Numbered from the stretch's first letter, positions 46,036 through 55,322 are shown. The stretch is 64,000 nucleotides of DNA from Micavibrio sp. TMED2 (GCA_002168225.1 NHBH01000001.1:2022509-2086508), one strand, 5' to 3'. Notes: generated by a model not told the origin, from the letters alone. Made by a program: numbers and translations.

Positions 46036-46121
46036 GGCAGGGTTCTTTCGATTTTCAATTATGGAAGACACCGGGGTCCGGTCTGAACCGCCGACAATCA
46101 ATGACCTTGATTGCTTTGAAT

Positions 46122-46174
46122 ATATAGGAAGTGACTTATTCATTTTATCTGGCAAAATCCGATTATTCCTATAT
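46122..46174. promoter_or_regulatory. Inverted repeat between the divergent dehydrogenase and LysR genes
   Basis: Perfect 9-base inverted repeat ATATAGGAA (46122-46130) and TTCCTATAT (46166-46174). Centres are 44 bases apart, about four helical turns. It is placed as expected for a LysR regulator binding its own and the divergent promoter; function inferred from position. Confidence 0.5.
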
Positions 46175-46187
46175 CGGAGATTCATAA

Positions 46188-47096
46188 ATGCGGCGCGACC
46201 AACTTGGCGATCTCATGGCATTTATGGTGGTAGCGGAGGAATGCAGCTTTACCCGCGCCGCCGCCAGACTTGAGACGTCCCAATCCACACTGAGCCATAC
46301 CATTCGCAGACTGGAGAGCCGCCTCGGCGTGCGTCTGTTATCCCGAACCACACGCAGTGTTGCGCCGACGGAAGCGGGCGAGCGCTTGCTGAAAACACTC
46401 CGCCCCGCCTTTGATGAGATCGAAAACAACCTTACATCCCTGAGCGAATTGCGGGAAAAACCGGCTGGCACAATACGCATCACCAGCGGCTGGCACGCGA
46501 GTGAAACCGTGCTCTTGCCAGCGCTGCGAAAGCTGCTACCGCAATATCCCGATCTCCGGGTTGAACTCATGACCGATCAGCGCCTGGTCGATATTGTCAG
46601 CGAACGCTTTGATGCCGGTGTCCGGCTGGGCGAACAGGTAGCGCAGGACATGATAGCGGTCCCGATCGGTCCGGAATTGCGCATGGCCGTGGTCGGATCA
46701 CCGGCGTATTTCTCTGGGCGCAAACCACCGGTATCGCCCCATGATCTGACCGATCACAACTGTATCAATCTCTGGCTGCCAACACGCGGCGGCCCATATC
46801 CCTGGGAGCTGGAACAGGAAGCGCGCGAGCTGAATGTCCGCGTTGCCGGGCAACTGTCCTCAAACGATATCCGCATCATCCTGCATGCCGCGATTGATGG
46901 TCTGGGCCTTGCCTATGTGATGGAAGACATGGCCCTGCCACATATCGCCAACGGAAAGCTGGTACGGGTACTCGAAGACTGGTGCCCGCCCTTCTCCGGC
47001 TATCATCTCTACTATCCAAGCCGCAGACAGCATTCCCCGGCATTCGCATTACTGATCGAACAGCTACGCTACAGAAGCAATCAGGCGAGAGACTAG
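46188..47096 (+). CDS. LysR family regulator
   Basis: 302 residues. N-terminal HTH MRRDQLGDLMAFMVVAEECSFTRAAARLETSQSTLSHTIRRLESRLGVRLL, then a periplasmic-binding-protein-like effector domain with GTIRITSGWHASETVLLPALRKLL. Divergent from the dehydrogenase-cupin pair, which it probably controls; such LysR-YahK pairs are common. Its last codons (SNQARD-stop) lie in a short sequence repeated at 47937, marking the edge of an insertion. Confidence 0.92.
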   Translation: MRRDQLGDLMAFMVVAEECSFTRAAARLETSQSTLSHTIRRLESRLGVRLLSRTTRSVAPTEAGERLLKTLRPAFDEIENNLTSLSELREKPAGTIRITSGWHASETVLLPALRKLLPQYPDLRVELMTDQRLVDIVSERFDAGVRLGEQVAQDMIAVPIGPELRMAVVGSPAYFSGRKPPVSPHDLTDHNCINLWLPTRGGPYPWELEQEARELNVRVAGQLSSNDIRIILHAAIDGLGLAYVMEDMALPHIANGKLVRVLEDWCPPFSGYHLYYPSRRQHSPAFALLIEQLRYRSNQARD

Positions 47097-47110
47097 GTGC
47101 GTTTATTCAG
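47077..47110. repeat. Left copy of a short direct repeat flanking the AT-rich gene
   Basis: GCAATCAGGCGAGAG at 47077-47091 (the end of lysR) and then TTTATTCAG at 47102-47110. Both elements recur in the same order at 47937-47974. The copies bracket about 860 bases. Confidence 0.75.
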
Positions 47111-47196
47111 TCCAGACATTGGAATTGCGCCAGCGAAAGATCGACCACTGACTGCATGTTATTGCGCAGCGCCTGTTTCAACTGGCTTTCCACCAT
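47107..47196 (-). pseudogene. Remnant of a GGDEF-EAL gene
   Basis: A 29-codon frame reads MVESQLKQALRNNMQSVVDL and so on. Its first part matches the GGDEF-EAL linker of the neighbouring gene (QVESQLKQALANN). At DNA level 47161-47194 and 48720-48753 agree at 32 of 34 bases, including 28 identical in a row. The remnant's end (CTGAATAAA ... CTCGCCTGATTGC on the minus strand) also matches the end of that gene. So the scrap joins an internal and a terminal piece of the EAL gene. Confidence 0.7.
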
Positions 47197-47211
47197 CTGC
47201 TGTAACTCGCA

Positions 47212-47766
47212 TCAAACCATATTGAGAAGCGACAAGGCCTCATGCACTTCTGGGTGCATTATCCACACCCAATTATCAGCATCATTATACTCCCCCTCAG
47301 CAAGGTAGAAAGTAAAAGTTACATCATTTGAGCGTATCTCAGAATCTTTAGCTGCAAGACCTATCCAGTTACCTATCTTCTTTGCCAAAGTTCCGTATAT
47401 ACTATTCGCCGTACTGTAAGAATCATATTCTCCTGCCTTTGCCAATTCTGCAGCAGTCATCTTCCGATCAACAGAAATGGCATGACTTGTTATCATAAGC
47501 CTTTCAGCTGAACTCATCGAAATATGTTCTATAGCCTCTTTATATTCCTCAACTGTACCAATGTGAGGCGCCCTTCGTTGAGATGCACGTTCTCTCTCAA
47601 TGCGATCTAAAATTTCTTTTATTTTTACTATGACTGAATCGATACTTTGTCCTTGCGCCTCATCAATTTTTGATTTTCCAAACAAAGCGACTGCTTTAAT
47701 ATTTCCATTCAATGTCCCAGCAATAATTTTATACCTACCATATTCAATTTCTGTCCTATCCTTCAT
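47212..47766 (-). CDS. AT-rich hypothetical protein, probably horizontally acquired
   Basis: 184 residues; far more AT-rich than every neighbour, with AAA/ATT/TAT-type codons. The N-terminal part (YGRYKIIAGTLNGNIKAVALFG) looks like a small beta domain. The middle is a charged helix. The C-terminal half has SSAERLMITSHAISVDRKMTAAELAKAGEYDSYSTANSIYGTLAKKIGNWIGL, a helical pattern I associate, without certainty, with accessory domains beside HNH endonucleases. No catalytic motif. Flanked by duplicated scraps of lysR and the GGDEF-EAL gene. GGGGG-type ribosome site before ATG 47766. Confidence 0.75.
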   Translation of the reverse strand: MKDRTEIEYGRYKIIAGTLNGNIKAVALFGKSKIDEAQGQSIDSVIVKIKEILDRIERERASQRRAPHIGTVEEYKEAIEHISMSSAERLMITSHAISVDRKMTAAELAKAGEYDSYSTANSIYGTLAKKIGNWIGLAAKDSEIRSNDVTFTFYLAEGEYNDADNWVWIMHPEVHEALSLLNMV

Positions 47767-47936
47767 ATCACCCCCTATTTAGTCTGGATAAAAATCTGCA
47801 ACCGCAAACCTAAATATTTATTGAGGGCAAAGACATAAAGCAGATTGCGCAGCTTTCACAGCCCATACACAAAGCATATTAAAACAACAAAACTTGCATG
47901 CCGAAAAACATCAAAATAGCAGAGACACATTGGCGG

Positions 47937-47974
47937 GCAATCAGGCGAGAGGCTGACAGGCTTGCTTTATTCAG
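47937..47974. repeat. Right copy of the direct repeat flanking the AT-rich gene
   Basis: GCAATCAGGCGAGAG at 47937-47951, then TTTATTCAG at 47966-47974, overlapping the 3' end of the GGDEF-EAL gene. Sequence just left of this copy is unrelated to lysR, so this appears to be the original junction and 47077 the rebuilt one, or the reverse. Confidence 0.75.
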
Positions 47975-50378
47975 CTGCCGATACGAGCACCTGTCTCTCG
48001 GCACCGGCATGGTGCGTTGACAGGAAGCCAGAGATATCGTTGCTGGCCATCGGTCGAGCATAGAGGAAGCCCTGCAGCAGATCGCAATCAAGCTGATCCA
48101 GTGCCAGCGCCTGTTCCGCCTCCTCAACCCCTTCGGCAACCACCTGCATGCCGAGGTTTTTGGCCAGTGCCGTGATGGCGGCGACAATGGAGTGCCCCTT
48201 CTCGCCGGTTTGCATGTCCTGAATGAACACGCGGTCAATCTTGAGCTTGTCGAACGGGAAGCTGCGCAGATAGCTCAGTGACGAGAATCCGGTGCCGAAA
48301 TCATCCATCGAGATGCCGACGCCCAGCTCCTTCAACGCTGACAGGGTCTGGCACACACTGTCGGTATCCTCGATCAGCAGGCTTTCAGTCACCTCAAGCT
48401 CAAGCCGTGAACCGGACAGCCCGTATTTATCTAGCAGTTCAACCACCCGGTCCTTCAGCCCCGGACGCCGGAACTGCACCGGCGACAGGTTGACCGCCAC
48501 CCGTATGTCATCAGGCAGTGTGGTCAGTACACGGCAGGCCTCTTCCAGCGCCCAGTCACCAAGCGGGATAATCAAACCGGTCTGCTCAGCGATCGGAATG
48601 AACTCACCGGGCGACATCCGACCGAAAATCGGATCCTCCCACCGAACCAGTGCTTCAAACGACATCACACGCCCGGTTTTGGAATTGATCAGCGGCTGGA
48701 AATGCAACTCCAGCTGGTTATTGGCCAGCGCCTGTTTCAACTGGCTTTCCACCTGTCGGCGATAGCGGGCATCCTCGTCCATCTTGGCCTTGAAGAACCG
48801 GGAGGTCGCCTTGCCATCTTTCTTTGCCTCATACATCGCGGTATCGGCATTGCGCATGAGGACATCAAGATTGTCACCATCATCGGGATAGATGGCGATA
48901 CCGATAGACGCAGTGACCTGCTCGTCCCCATCCTCAAGGTGAAGCGGCTCGTCAAAGGCCTGAAGAATACGGCTGGCAAGGGCATCGGCCTGTTCCGGCT
49001 GTCCTGCGGCCGCCTGCAATATGACGAACTCATCACCGCTGCGGCGCGCCACCACATCTTCATTGCGAATGACCCCCTGCAGCAACTGGCCGACGCGCTG
49101 CAGGACCTGATCCCCGGCCTTGTGTCCGCGCACATCATTGACCGCCTTGAAGCCATCAAGATCTAGCATCATCAGGGCAAATTTCTGCCCATGTCGGTCC
49201 GCAGTGGCCATGGATTTCGCCGCCAGCGTATCAAACATGCGCTGGTTCGGCAGGCCGGTCAGTTGATCATGATAGGCAAGATACTCGATCTGCTTCTCGG
49301 ATTGGCGCTGGGCCGTCACGTCCCGGACAACCAGAACCAGCGCTGCCTCATCATTTGCCAGCATGATCGGTCGGACCTGAATCTCCGCAACAATATTCCG
49401 GCCCCGGGCAGACATGATATTGACCTGTTCAACATCATCAAAGGTCATATCGGTGAACAGGCGCATGGCCCGTGCCCGGCTCTCCAGTACAACCCAGTCA
49501 AGGATCGGCGTGGTCAGAATTTTATCGCGATCCGTCTGCAGCAAATCCTCCAGCCGCTTGTTGCAGTCAACAACCTGCTGGCCCTTGAAGATCGCAACGC
49601 CCTCGAAAGCACTGTCCGACAGGGTTCGGAACCGCCTCGCCTCTTCAGCCAGGCGTTTGGCCACCCGATTGTCGACCAGTAGCGCACAGGCACCAATCAG
49701 GATTACTGATAAGGAGGCAACAGCGACCGCTGCAATCAGCAGATCACGGGAAACACCGTCACTGAAATTGTCCGGGTACAGCCCCATCTGTATGGAGACC
49801 GCTGCCATGCCGGTGAAGTGCAACGCCACGGTGGTGAGGATCAGACCAATGGATGCCTCCAATATGCGCGGCGCAGCACGAAGGCAGAAACTTGCAGAGA
49901 AAGTCAGACCGCCGAGAATAATCGCAGCAATGATCGAGGCAGCCACATAATTCATGTCAAAGCTGATAGTGCCTGGGATCGTGACACCGGACATACCGAT
50001 GTAATGCAGGCATGAAATACTGATACCGACCGTAGCCCCGGCAGCAAACAGCGATGGCCTGTCACGATGGTAACGGATCACAAACAGGCCGATGCCAAAC
50101 CCGACAATGCCGATCAGCGCCGACAGGACAGTCAGCGCAAGATCAAAGCTGATCGGTACCTCGGTCCTGAATGCCAGCATGGCAATGAAGTGGGTGCTCC
50201 AGACTGTCAGACCGCAGGAAACTGCCGCCAGCGATGTCCACAACACAGGTTGTGTCCCCACACGCGCCCGAATTGCGGTGTGCATGCTGGCAAAACTTCC
50301 CAAAACACAAACGAAGACAGCAATCAACAGCAGCCATGGATCGTGATCGATCGTCAGGCATTCATAGATACGCCACAT
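47967..50378 (-). CDS. MHYT-PAS-GGDEF-EAL cyclic-di-GMP enzyme
   Basis: 803 residues from ATG 50378 (MWRIYECLTIDHDPWLLLIA); an upstream in-frame ATG at 50423 is less typical. Seven-span MHYT sensor (1-240) with THFIAM, LHYIGM and LHFTGM, a proposed metal/gas sensor; PAS (about 255-370); GGDEF (about 375-540) whose signature is SGDEF with an RxxD inhibitory site (RNED) five residues before; EAL (550-790) with EALVRW, VNLSPVQF, EVTESLL, DDFGTGFSSLSYL, and KIDR all intact. It can probably hydrolyse c-di-GMP and may also make it. Confidence 0.93.
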   Translation of the reverse strand: MWRIYECLTIDHDPWLLLIAVFVCVLGSFASMHTAIRARVGTQPVLWTSLAAVSCGLTVWSTHFIAMLAFRTEVPISFDLALTVLSALIGIVGFGIGLFVIRYHRDRPSLFAAGATVGISISCLHYIGMSGVTIPGTISFDMNYVAASIIAAIILGGLTFSASFCLRAAPRILEASIGLILTTVALHFTGMAAVSIQMGLYPDNFSDGVSRDLLIAAVAVASLSVILIGACALLVDNRVAKRLAEEARRFRTLSDSAFEGVAIFKGQQVVDCNKRLEDLLQTDRDKILTTPILDWVVLESRARAMRLFTDMTFDDVEQVNIMSARGRNIVAEIQVRPIMLANDEAALVLVVRDVTAQRQSEKQIEYLAYHDQLTGLPNQRMFDTLAAKSMATADRHGQKFALMMLDLDGFKAVNDVRGHKAGDQVLQRVGQLLQGVIRNEDVVARRSGDEFVILQAAAGQPEQADALASRILQAFDEPLHLEDGDEQVTASIGIAIYPDDGDNLDVLMRNADTAMYEAKKDGKATSRFFKAKMDEDARYRRQVESQLKQALANNQLELHFQPLINSKTGRVMSFEALVRWEDPIFGRMSPGEFIPIAEQTGLIIPLGDWALEEACRVLTTLPDDIRVAVNLSPVQFRRPGLKDRVVELLDKYGLSGSRLELEVTESLLIEDTDSVCQTLSALKELGVGISMDDFGTGFSSLSYLRSFPFDKLKIDRVFIQDMQTGEKGHSIVAAITALAKNLGMQVVAEGVEEAEQALALDQLDCDLLQGFLYARPMASNDISGFLSTHHAGAERQVLVSAAE

Positions 50379-50587
50379 AAAGCCCCTCTGATTGGCGTAA
50401 AAAATATAGTCAACACCATACACAGGTGTTCGGGCACGGGTAACAAAAATGATGCAGCAACGCCAGAAATGAAATCACCACTCCGACCGCTATATTAACC
50501 TCGGCATAAAGGCATTTTATTCAAAAAATGGAAAAACATGGTTAATTGCAACGACAACCTTGTTGCCAATACCTTGAAACAAATCAG

Positions 50588-50875
50588 CTAGCTTCTTTTG
50601 GTACTACCCTTGCGGTAGAACTGGGTTTGGAAATGATCGCGATAATGGACGGGACTCATGCCGGTCCATTGCTTGAAAGCGCGGGTAAAAGCGCGGGTTT
50701 CCGAATAGCCCAGCATCTCGGCGATCATGGCAACCGAGTGATTGCCGCGAATTAGTTTCTCAATGGCGAGATCAGCAAGCTGTTTGATGTCGTCAGGGTG
50801 CACCCCGGCCGCCTCACATTTGGCCCGGTAACAGGCGACGCTGTCATAGGTATGGCGAACCACAGGCTTCCTCAT
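50588..50875 (-). pseudogene. Orphan AraC-type DNA-binding end, likely truncated
   Basis: 95 residues. Only the second HTH of an AraC domain is present: SVAMIAEMLGYSETRAFTRAFKQWTGMSPVHYRDHF, preceded by DIKQLADLAIEKLIRGNH. The first HTH and the whole sensing domain are missing. The frame stays open upstream of ATG 50875 to the MFS stop without family sequence. Either a decayed regulator of the adjacent cluster or a minimal HTH protein. It lies 61 bases downstream of the MFS gene on the same strand. Confidence 0.6.
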
Positions 50876-50936
50876 GACAAAGCGCTCGGCGGCGGCTGGG
50901 TTGAGCGCGCATAATCGAAAACCTGGGTGCCCGCGA

Positions 50937-52529
50937 TCAAAGTATGGCAGGCATCAGGTGGGTCACGACAGGCTTTGCGCCATCGCTCAGCAAGGCGGCA
51001 ATCCGGTCCTGAAGCTCTTTGTCCGTTACCGAGACGCGCTCATGGTGACGCAGATGTTCGGCCCATGATCTTTCCGACCAGATTTCGGTGACCATATCTG
51101 CCTGACCGGGTTCCTGCAGTATCTGCCAGCCATAGCCGCCATGGCGTTGCCTGACCCGTTTCAGTTGCTGCATGAGGTTGAGGAACGCCTGCCGGTTATC
51201 CGGCGCGACCCGGTACTGCACGGTGATCGTCACGGAGCGTTTGTAATCCGCCTGATCGAGTTCCACCGGTGGGGCTGGCCAATGCATTGACGGTGTGAAG
51301 TCGATTTCGGCACCGCTGCCCAGTTTGAAGCGCCATGTGAGCGGTATTGCCAGCACCAGACCGGCGGCTGCAATCAGCATACTGACCGGAATACCGGCGA
51401 TACCGGCAAGCTGGCCCCAGATGATGCTGCCCGCTGCCATGGTACCGAAGAACACCATCAGGAAAATCGACAGACCACGGGCGCGAACCCAGTTCGGCAA
51501 GGCCACCTGCGCCGATACATTGAGCGTCGAGAGCACGGCAATCCAGCTGGCCCCGGCACAGGCCGCCGCGATCAGGGCAGCAATCTGGTTCGGCACAACG
51601 GCAAAGACAACCAGCACCAGTGCCGTCCCGATCGTCCCCAGCGCCACCATCCAGTCCGGTCCCAGCTTCTGCCGCAGTTTCGGCATGATGACGGCACCCA
51701 GCACGGCCCCGGCCCCGACACTGCCCATCAGCAGACCATAGAGTTGAGCACCGCCCTGCAGCACCTCACGCGCGATCAGCGGCAGCATGGTCCAATACGC
51801 GCTGGCGAACAGGAAGAAGCCCACAGCCCGTACCAATGTGTGTCCCAGCTCAGAACTATGTCTGGCAAAGCGCAGACCGGTCCACATGGCACCGAGGATG
51901 TGCTCGGTCGGTAATGTACTTTGTTCGGCCTGTGCCGGTCGCCACCAGACCAGCACCGCGATAATGCCGAGCGTGGAGATAAAGTTGAGCGCGAAGGGTG
52001 CGGCAACACCCACGGACACGATCAGAAGACCGGCAAGCGCCGGACCGATGGCCCGGCTGATATTGATGCCGACCGAGTTCAGGGATACGGCGGCGGACAG
52101 CGTCTCGCGCCTGACCAGCGTTGGCACAATCGCCTGCCAGGCCGGTGCCATGAAGGCCGCACCGGTGCCGAGCAGAAAGGTAAAGGCCAGCAGCGTCACC
52201 GGCGTCACCATCTCGACCGCGACCAGTGCGGTAAAGACGGCAACCGTAGAGGCCATCAGTATATTGACCACGATCAGCAGCCGTCGGCGATCGCAGATAT
52301 CGGCGAGAGCACCCGCCAGCACGGCGAACAGAAAGATCGGCAATGTGGTGGCAGCCTGCACGAGCGAGACAATCGCCGGGGATGGAGCCAGTTCGGTCAT
52401 CAGCCAGGCCGCCCCGACATCATGCATCCATGTGCCGACATTCGAGATCACGGTTGCAACCCACAGGGCGGCAAAGGCGGGTTCCCGTAACGGTGCCAGT
52501 GCACCGGTCTCCGATGAGGTCGCAGTCAT
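50937..52529 (-). CDS. MFS transporter (MFS_3 type) with C-terminal ABM-like domain
   Basis: 530 residues from ATG 52529 (AGAGG upstream). Residues 1-410: twelve membrane spans, starting FAALWVATVISNVGTWMHDVGAAWLMTEL, the MFS_3/enterobactin-exporter pattern, with the loop motif GALADICDRRRLL. Residues about 430-530 form a soluble ferredoxin-like fold resembling antibiotic-biosynthesis monooxygenase (SVTITVQYRVAPDNRQAFLNLM, EIWSERSWAEHLRHHERV). Nineteen bases after the amidohydrolase stop; last full gene of the pirin-led cluster. Probably exports the substrate or product of the enzymes. Confidence 0.87.
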   Translation of the reverse strand: MTATSSETGALAPLREPAFAALWVATVISNVGTWMHDVGAAWLMTELAPSPAIVSLVQAATTLPIFLFAVLAGALADICDRRRLLIVVNILMASTVAVFTALVAVEMVTPVTLLAFTFLLGTGAAFMAPAWQAIVPTLVRRETLSAAVSLNSVGINISRAIGPALAGLLIVSVGVAAPFALNFISTLGIIAVLVWWRPAQAEQSTLPTEHILGAMWTGLRFARHSSELGHTLVRAVGFFLFASAYWTMLPLIAREVLQGGAQLYGLLMGSVGAGAVLGAVIMPKLRQKLGPDWMVALGTIGTALVLVVFAVVPNQIAALIAAACAGASWIAVLSTLNVSAQVALPNWVRARGLSIFLMVFFGTMAAGSIIWGQLAGIAGIPVSMLIAAAGLVLAIPLTWRFKLGSGAEIDFTPSMHWPAPPVELDQADYKRSVTITVQYRVAPDNRQAFLNLMQQLKRVRQRHGGYGWQILQEPGQADMVTEIWSERSWAEHLRHHERVSVTDKELQDRIAALLSDGAKPVVTHLMPAIL

Positions 52530-52548
52530 GATCCAAAATCCTCTGTAC

Positions 52549-54495
52549 TCAAACCGCGAAACAGGAGCAGCCAAGCGCACCCCAGAAGCTTTTCTGGTCG
52601 GCAACCGGCAGGGGATTGGTCCATGCGATACCGTGATCATGGCCATGGAGATTACAGGCCGAGGAACAGCCGCAGGCACTCGCCATCTGCAAGCTGTTGT
52701 GCGTATGCGCTGTACGTTGTGCCGGTGACGGTTCATGCAGAACCGGCGACCATGATGGCGAGGCCGGTGGCAAGGCTGGCGATAGCTTGTCAAACTCGCG
52801 ATCACCGAACACGATCCGGCCCCCAACCATGGTCAGCACCGATGTGATGCCGCGGATGGCTTCCGGCTCAATGCTCATGAAGTCATCGGACAGGACGGCC
52901 AGATCGGCATACATGCCGGGTTTCAGCGTGCCCTTGACGTCATCCTCACCAGAGAACCATGCCGAGCCATGGGTCCAGATCCGCAAGGCTTCCTCCCGAG
53001 ACAGCACGTTGTTGTCATTGTAGAGCGACAACCCGCCAAGGGTCTTGCCGGTGGTCAGCCAGTACAGCCCAACCCACGGATCGTAACTCGCAACCCGCGT
53101 TGCATCGGTACCGCCACCGACCGGCACATCCATGCCGAGCATGGTGGTAATCGGCGGGGTCAGTTCCGCCGCCTGTGCACCGTAACGATCGACGAAGTAC
53201 TCTCCCTGAAACGCCATGCGGTGCTGGATTGCGATGCCACCACCCAGCGCCTTGATGCGCTCGATATTCTGCGGCGTCACCGTCTCGGCATGGTCAATGA
53301 TGAAGCGACTTTCAAAGGGCTGGCGACCATTGACCCGCTCGAAAACGGTCAGGAAGCGATCTATCGTCTCGTTATAGGTTGCATGGATGCGGAACGGCCA
53401 TTTGTTGGTTGCCAGCAACTCGACAATCGGTTCCAGCTCGCTTTCCATCGTTGGGGCCAGATCGGGACGCGGCTCAAGGAAGTTTTCGAAATCCGCCGCT
53501 GACCAGGTGAGGTTCTCCCCGGCCCCGTTCATGCGCAGCATGTCCGATCCGGCACCCGGCTCGGTCATGGCAATCCAGCGCTCGTAATCATCAAGTTCCG
53601 CACCGGCCTTCTGCGCAAACAGATTATAGGCAATTCGCACCGTCAACTGGTCATCATCGTCCAGTTTCCGGATCACGTCATAATCATCCGGGAAGTTCTG
53701 CCCACCGCCACCGGCATCAATGATCGAGGTGATCCCCAGACGGTTCATCTCACGCATATAGTGGCGGGTCGAATTGATCTGGTCCTGCAGCGGCAGCTTC
53801 GGCCCCCGCGCCAGTGTGGAATAGAGGATCAGCGCCGATGGCTTGGCGACCAGCAGGCCGGTCGGCTTGCCGTTGCCGTCCTTCTCGATGACGCCACCCG
53901 GCGGGTTCGGCGTCTTGCTGTCAAAGCCGAGAACATCCAACGCTGCCTTGTTCAACAGGGCGTGACCATAGAGATGCAGGATGAAAACCGGCGTGTCCGG
54001 GGCAGCCTTGTTGATTTCAGCCAGTGTCGGCATGCGTCGTTCGGCAAACTGGAACTCCGACCAGCCGCCGATGACCCGAACCCATTGCGGGGCCGGTGTC
54101 CGGTCGGCCTGTTCCTTCAGCATCCGCAGGGCATCCGCCAGTGACGGCACATTCTCCCAGCGCAATTCCATATTGTAGTTGAGCCCACCGCGGATCAGGT
54201 GCGTATGGCTGTCGTTCAGGCCGGGAATAACCCGGCGACCGTTGAGATCGACCTTACGCTTGGCATTGCCGAGCCGCATGATCTCGTCATTGGTGCCGGT
54301 TGCCAGAATGCGACCATCGGCAATCGCAACTGCCTGCGCCTCCGGGTTTTCGGGGTCAAGCGTTGTGATGCGGCCATTATAGAGGATGGTGTCAGGCTTT
54401 CCGGACATGGTTTGGCTCCAGACAATATTGGGAAGGGCAAGGGCAGTGCCGGTTGCGGCCAGCCCGGTCATGACGCTGCGGCGACGGATGCTCAT
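52549..54495 (-). CDS. Exported YtcJ-like amidohydrolase with Cys/His-rich tail
   Basis: 648 residues; AAGGAGAG before ATG 54495. Twin-arginine-type signal MSIRRRSVMTGLAATGTALA. Amidohydrolase_3 (YtcJ) body: PDTILYNGRITTLDPENPEAQ, metal His pair in IPGLNDSHTHLIRGG, later IDHAETVTPQNIERIKALGGGIAIQHRM and GGGTDATRVASYDPWVGLYW, KPGMYADLAVLSDDFM. The last 45 residues (604-648) are unusual: Cys608, 610, 614, 643, 645 and His617, 619, 621 in ACGCSSAC, HGHDHG and GALGCSCF. The family hydrolyses amide or carbamate bonds; substrate unknown. Confidence 0.88.
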   Translation of the reverse strand: MSIRRRSVMTGLAATGTALALPNIVWSQTMSGKPDTILYNGRITTLDPENPEAQAVAIADGRILATGTNDEIMRLGNAKRKVDLNGRRVIPGLNDSHTHLIRGGLNYNMELRWENVPSLADALRMLKEQADRTPAPQWVRVIGGWSEFQFAERRMPTLAEINKAAPDTPVFILHLYGHALLNKAALDVLGFDSKTPNPPGGVIEKDGNGKPTGLLVAKPSALILYSTLARGPKLPLQDQINSTRHYMREMNRLGITSIIDAGGGGQNFPDDYDVIRKLDDDDQLTVRIAYNLFAQKAGAELDDYERWIAMTEPGAGSDMLRMNGAGENLTWSAADFENFLEPRPDLAPTMESELEPIVELLATNKWPFRIHATYNETIDRFLTVFERVNGRQPFESRFIIDHAETVTPQNIERIKALGGGIAIQHRMAFQGEYFVDRYGAQAAELTPPITTMLGMDVPVGGGTDATRVASYDPWVGLYWLTTGKTLGGLSLYNDNNVLSREEALRIWTHGSAWFSGEDDVKGTLKPGMYADLAVLSDDFMSIEPEAIRGITSVLTMVGGRIVFGDREFDKLSPALPPASPSWSPVLHEPSPAQRTAHTHNSLQMASACGCSSACNLHGHDHGIAWTNPLPVADQKSFWGALGCSCFAV

Positions 54496-54591
54496 CGGTC
54501 TCTCCTTGTTGGGGAAAGCAGCTGCCCATCGCCGGATGACCATGGGCAGCGTGCATATATCGGTTGCAGTTGGTCGGTTGCAGTGGCCGGT

Positions 54592-55275
54592 CTATTTCGC
54601 TGGAACCGGGTCCAGAACCTCACCGTGTGCAACCCGCTCGGGTGCCTTGTGAACCATGGTATAGGCGTAATCGACCCCCATGCCGTAAGCGCCGGAATGC
54701 TCCTTCACGATGTCGATGACCGCGTCATAGGTCTCGCGATGCGCCCAGTCGCGCTGCCATTCGAGCAACACCTGTTGCCAGGTCACCGGCACCACACCAG
54801 CCTGGATCATCCGCTGCATGGCATAATCATGGGCTTCCTTGCTGGTGCCGCCGGAGGCATCGGCAACCATGTAGATTTCATAGTCACCCTCAAGCATCGC
54901 CCCGAAGGCAAAGGTGTTGTTACAAACCTCGGTCCAGAGGCCGGAGACGATGATCTTCTTGCGCCCGGCCTTGGCCAGTGAATCGCGTACCTTCTGGTCA
55001 TCCCATGAGTTCATGGAGGTGCGCTCAAGTATCGGGTTCTCCGGAAACACCGCCAGCAGTTCGGGATAGGTGTGGCCGGAGAAGCTTTCGGTCTCCACCG
55101 TGGTGATGGTGGTCGGCACATTGAATACCTTCGCCGCCTTGGCGAGACCGACCGTATTGTTCTTCAGCACCTGACGATCAATCGACTGGACGCCGAATGC
55201 CATCTGCGGCTGATGATCAATAAAAATGATCTGGCTGTTGGCCGGGGACAGTTGCTCGAGTTTGGATTTGGACAT
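54592..55275 (-). CDS. Isochorismatase-like hydrolase, YcaC type
   Basis: 227-residue cysteine hydrolase. Nucleophile Cys118 in SGLWTEVCNNTFAFGAML, Asp20 in IFIDHQPQMAFGV; the lysine of the classical triad appears replaced by Arg85 (LERTSMNSWDD), as far as I recall usual in the YcaC branch. Strong AAAGGAG ribosome site. YcaC-like proteins have unsettled substrates. Second gene of the cluster, 47 bases after pirin and 96 before the amidohydrolase. Confidence 0.9.
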   Translation of the reverse strand: MSKSKLEQLSPANSQIIFIDHQPQMAFGVQSIDRQVLKNNTVGLAKAAKVFNVPTTITTVETESFSGHTYPELLAVFPENPILERTSMNSWDDQKVRDSLAKAGRKKIIVSGLWTEVCNNTFAFGAMLEGDYEIYMVADASGGTSKEAHDYAMQRMIQAGVVPVTWQQVLLEWQRDWAHRETYDAVIDIVKEHSGAYGMGVDYAYTMVHKAPERVAHGEVLDPVPAK

Positions 55276-55322
55276 TGTTTTCTCCTTTAATTCAGCGGGT
55301 TGAGTGATTGGGTAGGTCGTGG

